The notes under the pieces were generated by a model. It did not search any database. It saw only the letters and a list, made by a program, of their open reading frames with translations, and had not been told where the DNA came from. Positions 6,632 to 10,455 of a stretch of DNA of 10,455 bases are shown here, in pieces. Source of the DNA: Planctomycetota bacterium (lineage in GTDB: Bacteria; Planctomycetota; Phycisphaerae; Sedimentisphaerales; Anaerohalosphaeraceae); NCBI GenBank assembly GCA_021160785.1, contig JAGHBX010000190.1, positions 1-10,455 of the forward strand, given 5' to 3'. The position numbers and the translations under genes are program-made. Position 1 is the stretch's first letter. Each line of letters starts with the position of its first letter.

Positions 6632-6657
6632 TGCGTATGCAATTAATCATTCTTTTC

Positions 6658-6686
6658 TTGACGCCGCCGGTGATCGTGGTTAATCT
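6658..6686 (+). promoter_or_regulatory. Promoter of eno
   Basis: TTGACG (6658-6663), a 17-nt spacer and TAATCT (6681-6686). Five of six bases match the consensus in the -35 box and four of six in the -10 box. The expected start is near 6693, giving a leader of about 50 nt before the enolase ATG. Confidence 0.65.
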
Positions 6687-6744
6687 TTACGTCGATTGTA
6701 ACTACGCAGGTAATTTGGGGTCTTGAAAAAACGAAAGGATAGAA

Positions 6745-8034
6745 ATGTTTACGACAATTGTAGATGTCTTGGCGAGGGAAATATTGGACTCACGGGGCAA
6801 TCCGACCGTGGAGGTGGATGTAATGCTGGACGACGGCTCGTTCGGGCGGGCGGCGGTGCCCTCCGGGGCGAGCACCGGTGCTTACGAGGCCGTGGAATTG
6901 CGGGACGGCGTCAAGAAACGCTATATGGGCAAGGGCGTCCTCAAGGCGGTCAAGAACGTAAACAACATAATCGCACAGGAGGTCATCGGCATGGAGGCGC
7001 TTGACCAGGTCGAGCTGGATCAGTTCCTCATCGATCTGGACGGCACGCCCAACAAGGCCAAATTGGGCGCAAATGCCATTCTTGGCGTCTCACTTGCCGT
7101 CGCCAGGGCAGCCGCAAGCGCGGTCGGTCTTCCGCTGTATCGGTACATTGGCGGCTGCAACGCAAATATCCTGCCTGTGCCCATGATGAACATCCTCAAC
7201 GGCGGAAAGCATGCCGACAACAATGTCGACTTCCAGGAATTCATGGTCATGCCCGTCGGGGCAAAGAATTTTCCCGAGGCGCTCCGGATGGGAGTCGAGA
7301 TATTCCACACATTAAAGGGCGTCCTGAAAAGCAGAGGCTACAACACGTCGGTCGGGGACGAAGGCGGCTTTGCTCCGTCGCTGAAGTCCAACGAAGAGGC
7401 GATCGAAGTGATCCTTGCCGCGATCAAGAAGGCGGGTTACAAGGCGCCCAAACAGGTGGCGATCGCCCTGGACCCGGCATCGAGCGAGATGTGGGTCAAG
7501 AGCACAAAGTCGTACAAGTTTTTCAAGTCGGCGCCGAAGAAGAAAGTCTCTTCCGATGCGATGGTCAGACACTGGGCGACCTGGCAGCGCAAGTACCCCA
7601 TCGTGAGCATCGAGGACGGCCTGGCCGAAGACGACTGGGACGGCTGGGCCAAGATGACCAAGAGAATGGGCGACCAATGCCAGATTGTCGGCGACGACCT
7701 GTTCGTGACCAACACCAAGCGATTGGCCAAGGGCATCAAATTAGGTTGCGCCAACTCGATTCTTATCAAGGTCAACCAGATCGGCACGCTCACCGAGACG
7801 CTCGAAGCGATCAATCTCGCTTACCGCAACGGTTATACGGCGGTCATAAGCCATCGAAGCGGCGAGACCGAGGACGCCACCATTGCCGACCTTGCCGTCG
7901 CCACGGGCGTGGGCCAGATCAAAACGGGCTCGGCATGCAGAACCGACCGCATCTGCAAGTATAACCAGCTCCTGCGGATACATGAGGAACTCGGAGACGC
8001 CGCTCAGTACGGCGGAGAGATTTTCAAGTTTTAG
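6745..8034 (+). CDS. eno: Enolase (phosphopyruvate hydratase)
   Basis: This enzyme converts 2-phosphoglycerate to phosphoenolpyruvate in cytoplasmic glycolysis and gluconeogenesis. At 429 residues it has the usual full length. The N-terminal capping domain has REILDSRGNPTVEVDV and PSGASTGAYEA (mobile loop with Ser42). The barrel carries His156 (GGKHADNN), Glu165 (DFQEFMVMP), Glu206 (GDEGGFAP, catalytic acid/base), Mg ligands Asp243, Glu290 (SIEDGLAEDDW) and Asp317 (VGDDLFVTN), Lys342 (ILIKVNQIGTLTET, catalytic base), the SHRSGETED motif with His370 to Ser372, and Lys393 (QIKTGS). The C-terminal signature is slightly unusual (GSACRTDRICKYNQ instead of the common GS-SRSDR-AKYNQ), but no catalytic residue is lost. 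AAAGGA lies 5 nt before ATG. A promoter lies just upstream and a terminator just downstream, so it is probably mainly transcribed alone. Confidence 0.98.
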   Translation: MFTTIVDVLAREILDSRGNPTVEVDVMLDDGSFGRAAVPSGASTGAYEAVELRDGVKKRYMGKGVLKAVKNVNNIIAQEVIGMEALDQVELDQFLIDLDGTPNKAKLGANAILGVSLAVARAAASAVGLPLYRYIGGCNANILPVPMMNILNGGKHADNNVDFQEFMVMPVGAKNFPEALRMGVEIFHTLKGVLKSRGYNTSVGDEGGFAPSLKSNEEAIEVILAAIKKAGYKAPKQVAIALDPASSEMWVKSTKSYKFFKSAPKKKVSSDAMVRHWATWQRKYPIVSIEDGLAEDDWDGWAKMTKRMGDQCQIVGDDLFVTNTKRLAKGIKLGCANSILIKVNQIGTLTETLEAINLAYRNGYTAVISHRSGETEDATIADLAVATGVGQIKTGSACRTDRICKYNQLLRIHEELGDAAQYGGEIFKF

Positions 8035-8048
8035 GGCTTGTTTTGTCG

Positions 8049-8084
8049 ATGGCAGGGGTGTCAAGCGCCTCTGCCATTTTTTTT
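8049..8084 (+). terminator. Rho-independent terminator after eno
   Basis: ATGGCAGGGG (8049-8058) and CCTCTGCCAT (8068-8077) form a 10-bp stem with one G-U pair and a 9-nt loop, followed at once by a run of T (8077-8084). The stem begins 14 nt after the enolase stop codon. It argues against the long version of the next ORF, whose first ATG (8043) would put the terminator inside coding sequence. Confidence 0.85.
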
Positions 8085-8123
8085 GTCTTGAGATACGATA
8101 GCAATTCCGCCGGGAGCCGGTCG

Positions 8124-8615
8124 ATGGCGAATGGAAGTGCCATTTTGAGATACCTGCTGTTCTGTATATTCTTCACCGCGGGTGCAGCCGCTATCGCACT
8201 GTCAATACTCATCGACCCTGATATCCGCGACTACTACCGTAACCGCCTTCAACTCAGGCAGGTTGAAGAGGGCAATGTGCGAATGGAAAGGCTCATCGCT
8301 CAGTACGACGCACAGATCCAGCAGCTCGAAAGGGACCCCAACCTCCTGGGTAAGCTACAGACCTTCACATTCGGGCATGAACCGGATATAGAGGGCGTCA
8401 TTCTGCCCAGGGCCTCCAAAGAAGAATTGGCGGCGGCGAAGGAGGCGCTGTTTGCCGAACTCGACGAGCAGAAGGACGCCCAGCTCATCCCGCAATGGGT
8501 GCATCGATGTGCCCAAACAAACAACCGAAGGATCCTTTTCGTCGCCGGATGCGGGCTGATACTGATTACCTTCATCTTCTTCGGCACACCCCACCGACAC
8601 AGACGACACCGATAA
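8124..8615 (+). CDS. Small coiled-coil membrane protein, FtsB/DivIC-like, with two membrane segments
   Basis: A 163-residue protein. I chose ATG 8124 because GGGAG lies 7 nt upstream and because the longer form from 8043 would overlap the eno terminator. A membrane helix (~8-30) is followed by a heptad-rich stretch (~36-71) ending QLERDPNLLGKLQ. That order of membrane helix, coiled coil and 'L-x-x-DP' resembles the septum formation initiator family (FtsB/DivIC), which joins FtsL and FtsQ in the divisome. Unlike usual FtsB (about 90-105 residues, one membrane helix), this protein has a further charged helix (~98-120), a second membrane helix (~136-153) and a basic His/Arg tail. Position directly after eno, as for ftsB in several proteobacteria, gives modest support. 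A division role is inferred, not shown; it may simply be an uncharacterised two-pass coiled-coil protein. Confidence 0.6.
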   Translation: MANGSAILRYLLFCIFFTAGAAAIALSILIDPDIRDYYRNRLQLRQVEEGNVRMERLIAQYDAQIQQLERDPNLLGKLQTFTFGHEPDIEGVILPRASKEELAAAKEALFAELDEQKDAQLIPQWVHRCAQTNNRRILFVAGCGLILITFIFFGTPHRHRRHR

Positions 8616-8757
8616 AGGCCGGACGCCCCCCCCTCCCCAACCGAGAAGATCAAAGATGTGAAACGTTCATGCCGGCGAGTTTGTTCAGTCCAATCTGTCG
8701 TGGACGTAATAGTATTTGTCGTCAGTTGCGTTCGGATCACCTTTGCCACATGCCATT

Positions 8758-9717
8758 TCATTCAAGTCTGTACACAAGCAGGCTCGAAGCCGTCTTGAGG
8801 ATCAGGTATACCATAATCCCCATGATGAAAAAATACATGATCCTCGGCAGCCATTTGGCCAGTTCCGTAAACCGCGTCTCCGCCGACTCGGCCGTCATCC
8901 GTGCAAGCCTGGCGGTAACCTCGTCAAGCTCCCCGCTTTCTTCTCCGACCTCCCACAGATTTCGATAATACTCGGGCAGACGCTTTGACAAACCCGTAAA
9001 CATTCCTTGGCCCCTCCTGCCCTGTTCGGCTGCCCCGGCGAACATTTGCGCAACGGCTGCGTTAGGCGTATTTTCCATCGCCATCTCTATGCCCTGAAGA
9101 TACGGAACTCCCGCACGGCACATGATACAAAACGCCAGCGTAAACCGGCTGATCCCCAACTGCTTGGCCGCCCCTCCAAGAACCGGAATACCAAGTACAA
9201 ACTTATCGAAGGCAAGGCCCGCCCAGCCGCGTCTGGGCCTGAACTTCAAGAACAAAAACAACGCCGTCAACGGAACATATACCAGCGCAAGGATCCCGGC
9301 CACCGCCTGAAAGTATCCCCACATCCCAATGCCTCCAAGCACCAGCCGCGGTATCGGCGCGATCAACGCCCCAAGATGCAAAAGCAGCAGCGGATATATA
9401 CTGCCCGAGATAATAATCCCCCGCATGCGTTTCTTGAAATCGTACCATTCTCCAAGCCTCTTGAAACTCTCCGGCAACGACCCGGCAGTCTCCCCCACGC
9501 GCACCATCGCGACATCGAAACCGTCGAACACCTTCGGGTGCTCGGCCATCGCCTCAACCAGATCCTTACCCTGCCGAACCGAACTTTGCATCTTTTCCAG
9601 AACACCGTCCATTTTCCCAAGCCCCGACCCGGCAGTCTCCAGCGTGCGCAGCAGCGGAACCCCCGCATCCAGCAGTGTCGATAAATTATGATAAACCTGA
9701 CTCAAATAGCGCGGCAC
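8758..9717 (-). CDS. Type II secretion / type IV pilus inner-membrane protein, GspF/PilC family (short form)
   Basis: A 319-residue polytopic protein of the T2SF family, the inner-membrane platform that couples the assembly ATPase to pseudopilin export. The first T2SF domain (~3-115) shows LSTLLDAGVPLLRTLE and VGETAGSLPESFKRLG. Membrane helices lie near 105-120 and 130-157. The second T2SF domain (~175-300) shows FTLAFCIMCRAGVPYLQGIE and VGEESGELDEVTARLA. A last membrane helix lies near 291-311. The roughly 70-residue cytoplasmic region that starts classical GspF is missing. A TGA codon two codons upstream means the frame cannot extend, so GTG 9717 is the earliest start. Short forms of this kind occur in planctomycetes. 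No ATPase or secretin gene is nearby. It could serve the pseudopilin at the left edge, but the distance gives no real support for that. Confidence 0.85.
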   Translation of the reverse strand: MPRYLSQVYHNLSTLLDAGVPLLRTLETAGSGLGKMDGVLEKMQSSVRQGKDLVEAMAEHPKVFDGFDVAMVRVGETAGSLPESFKRLGEWYDFKKRMRGIIISGSIYPLLLLHLGALIAPIPRLVLGGIGMWGYFQAVAGILALVYVPLTALFLFLKFRPRRGWAGLAFDKFVLGIPVLGGAAKQLGISRFTLAFCIMCRAGVPYLQGIEMAMENTPNAAVAQMFAGAAEQGRRGQGMFTGLSKRLPEYYRNLWEVGEESGELDEVTARLARMTAESAETRFTELAKWLPRIMYFFIMGIMVYLILKTASSLLVYRLE

Positions 9718-9738
9718 GTATCACATCCAATCCGGCAT

Positions 9739-9813
9739 TTACATTTTGTCCCCACCACCATTGGAACCCGATTCTGACATAGCGAACCTGTCATAATCGA
9801 CCATTTTGTTCAT
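9739..9813 (-). CDS. Possible 24-residue small ORF overlapping the DUF296 stop codon
   Basis: The DUF296 stop codon and an ATG overlap as TGATG, an arrangement often used for translational coupling. The frame encodes MNKMVDYDRFAMSESGSNGG followed by GDKM and TAA. The peptide is hydrophilic and unlike any family I know. There is no good Shine-Dalgarno sequence, and a random ORF of this size is unsurprising, so this is only a candidate. Confidence 0.15.
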   Translation of the reverse strand: MNKMVDYDRFAMSESGSNGGGDKM

Positions 9814-10247
9814 CACAGTTTCAGCAGCTTGAATCCGGTTGATTCGTCGAGTTTGCGTGTTGCGGTAATTCCTTCTATTTCGATTATTGTTACTTCCAGT
9901 ATGAGGAAGACTTCTGCTCCTCCTCGCGGGCAGCCGATAAGGGTTTCGTCGCCTTTTCCGATGGCGGTGTGGATGTGCATCTTCGGGCCTTCGTCGTCGG
10001 AGTAGATCGTGCCCACGCCCAGGACCTCGCCGGGCCCGGAGAAGTCCTTGAATTTCGGCTCAATCTTCGGCTTTTCGCGTTTTGGGCCGACGACCACATT
10101 TGCCTTGCGAAATCCGCCGGTAATCAAAACCGCCGCCGCCCGGATGTCCTCTTTCTTTGCGACGGTCTCTATCGACTCGTAAAGGTCCTCGCCCTCACTG
10201 AGCCGCATCACAATTACCCGTCCCGGCCTGCCAACCTGATACTCCAT
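9813..10247 (-). CDS. DUF296 / PPC-domain protein
   Basis: A 144-residue, probably cytoplasmic protein consisting of a single PPC (plant and prokaryote conserved, DUF296) domain. Typical features are the start MEYQVGRPGRVIVMRLSEGE, the segment AAAVLITGGFRKANV (~37-51), GEVLGVGTI (~73-81) and the metal-site phrase MHIHTAIGKGDETLIGC with His91 and His93. In many family members a third His follows in a GGH motif; here Cys106 stands near that place. The prokaryotic proteins form trimers and their function is largely unknown; the plant versions are AT-hook DNA-binding proteins, but no AT-hook is present here. I prefer the ATG at 10247 over one at 10292: GGGAG lies 6 nt before it and the domain begins there, while the upstream start has no properly spaced site. 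Confidence 0.85.
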   Translation of the reverse strand: MEYQVGRPGRVIVMRLSEGEDLYESIETVAKKEDIRAAAVLITGGFRKANVVVGPKREKPKIEPKFKDFSGPGEVLGVGTIYSDDEGPKMHIHTAIGKGDETLIGCPRGGAEVFLILEVTIIEIEGITATRKLDESTGFKLLKL

Positions 10248-10347
10248 AATGGGCTCCCTATGCTCAACCGGTCCCAGGACCGTCGAGTCCATCCTCAGTC
10301 ATCTCAAGAATCCTTGCAAATACTCATATTAACATGGATAGTATCTA

Positions 10348-10452
10348 TTGCGGAAAGAAAAAACGACCGATGTCATCCCCGCGAAAGCGGGGATCCAGTG
10401 CGAATAGTCTGGATTCCCGCTTTCGCGGGAATGACAAATGTTGTTTCCGCAA
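10348..10452 (+). repeat. Nested inverted-repeat element with two facing REP-like units
   Basis: Two inverted 28-nt units lie 10 nt apart: TGTCATCCCCGCGAAAGCGG continuing GGATCCAG (10371-10398), and the complement of TGTCATTCCCGCGAAAGCGG continuing GAATCCAG (10409-10436). Each unit is itself a hairpin (CCCGC-GAAA-GCGGG core). They sit between outer inverted arms TTGCGGAAA (10348-10356) and TTTCCGCAA (10444-10452). The GTCATTCCCGCGAAAGCGGGAATCCAG core is a widespread bacterial interspersed repeat type. The element lies upstream of the DUF296 gene and could act as a MITE/BIME or a transcription terminator. The window ends just beyond it. Confidence 0.8.
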
Positions 10453-10455
10453 CAG

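Noticed and set aside
8071..8099. Possible promoter CTGCCA-N17-TACGAT for the coiled-coil gene
   Set aside because: The -35 match is poor and sits in the terminator stem, so it is too weak to list. Read-through from eno is equally possible.
8043..8123. Upstream ATG at 8043 as start of the coiled-coil protein
   Set aside because: It would place the strong eno terminator inside the coding region and lacks a ribosome binding site. The ATG at 8124 has GGGAG at good spacing and begins directly with the membrane-segment region.
8616..8757. Convergent intergenic region with a C8 tract and a TGAACGTTTCA-like palindrome
   Set aside because: No stem with a T-tract and no ORF with support. I see no terminator or regulatory site that I can defend here.
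9007..9684. Plus-strand ORF of 225 codons
   Set aside because: It is antisense to the GspF-family gene, with no recognisable domain and a composition typical of a shadow.
9775..9793. Inverted repeat TGACA...TGTCA between the DUF296 and gspF genes
   Set aside because: Five-base arms 9 nt apart occur often by chance, and no promoter is evident beside them.
10248..10292. ATG at 10292 as start of the DUF296 protein
   Set aside because: The GAGG before it touches the start codon, while the ATG at 10247 has GGGAG at 6 nt and coincides with the domain start.

Overview
The window most likely comes from a member of the Planctomycetota, probably class Phycisphaerae (Sedimentisphaerales-like). This is inferred from protein style, not from a marker gene. 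The supporting features are: a prepilin with a long leader and a C-terminal 'PESVATVGFGSSWNW' stretch; a PD40/beta-helix surface protein ending in NGGRVNMGAYGG and a single dockerin-like repeat; an ECF sigma factor fused to a membrane segment and a large outer domain; a Tat-exported sulfite-oxidase-family enzyme; and a short GspF protein. GC content looks moderate (low to mid 50s by eye).

Left part (1-4870, all minus strand). An ECF sigma factor with a C-terminal transmembrane and extracytoplasmic extension (4870->2990) is followed 43 nt later by a secreted PD40/beta-helix/dockerin protein (2946->442). The two look co-transcribed from a promoter at 5078-5050, with a leader of about 170 nt. 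A pseudopilin gene follows, cut off by the window start, and it has its own consensus promoter (TTGACA-N16-TATAAT). A plausible but untested reading is a surface-sensing sigma factor driving or accompanying a cell-surface protein. In the PD40 protein, a second PD40 domain sits inside the conserved tail of the beta-helix module, so the architecture is nested.

Middle part (4871-8615, plus strand). Back-to-back promoters in the 4871-5221 intergenic region serve the sigma operon and a Tat-dependent molybdopterin oxidoreductase (5222-6478). Next comes an imperfect palindrome of about 120 bp (6512-6631), then a good sigma-70-type promoter (6658-6686), enolase (6745-8034) and a rho-independent terminator (8049-8084). 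A small coiled-coil membrane protein (8124-8615), reminiscent of FtsB/DivIC but with two membrane segments, follows. The eno-ftsB order is known from proteobacteria.

Right part (8616-10455, minus strand). A DUF296/PPC-domain protein (10247->9813) precedes a short GspF/PilC-type inner-membrane protein (9717->8758), separated by about 95 nt that hold a possible 24-codon ORF. The window ends in a nested inverted-repeat element (10348-10452). It is built from two facing copies of a GTCATTCCCGCGAAAGCGGGAATCCAG-type repeat, which differ by a compensatory base-pair change.

No rRNA, tRNA, CRISPR array, transposase or phage gene was seen. Most of the window is ordinary chromosomal content. The points of most interest are the nested surface protein beside a membrane-tethered sigma factor, the two palindromic elements, and the eno-linked two-pass coiled-coil protein.
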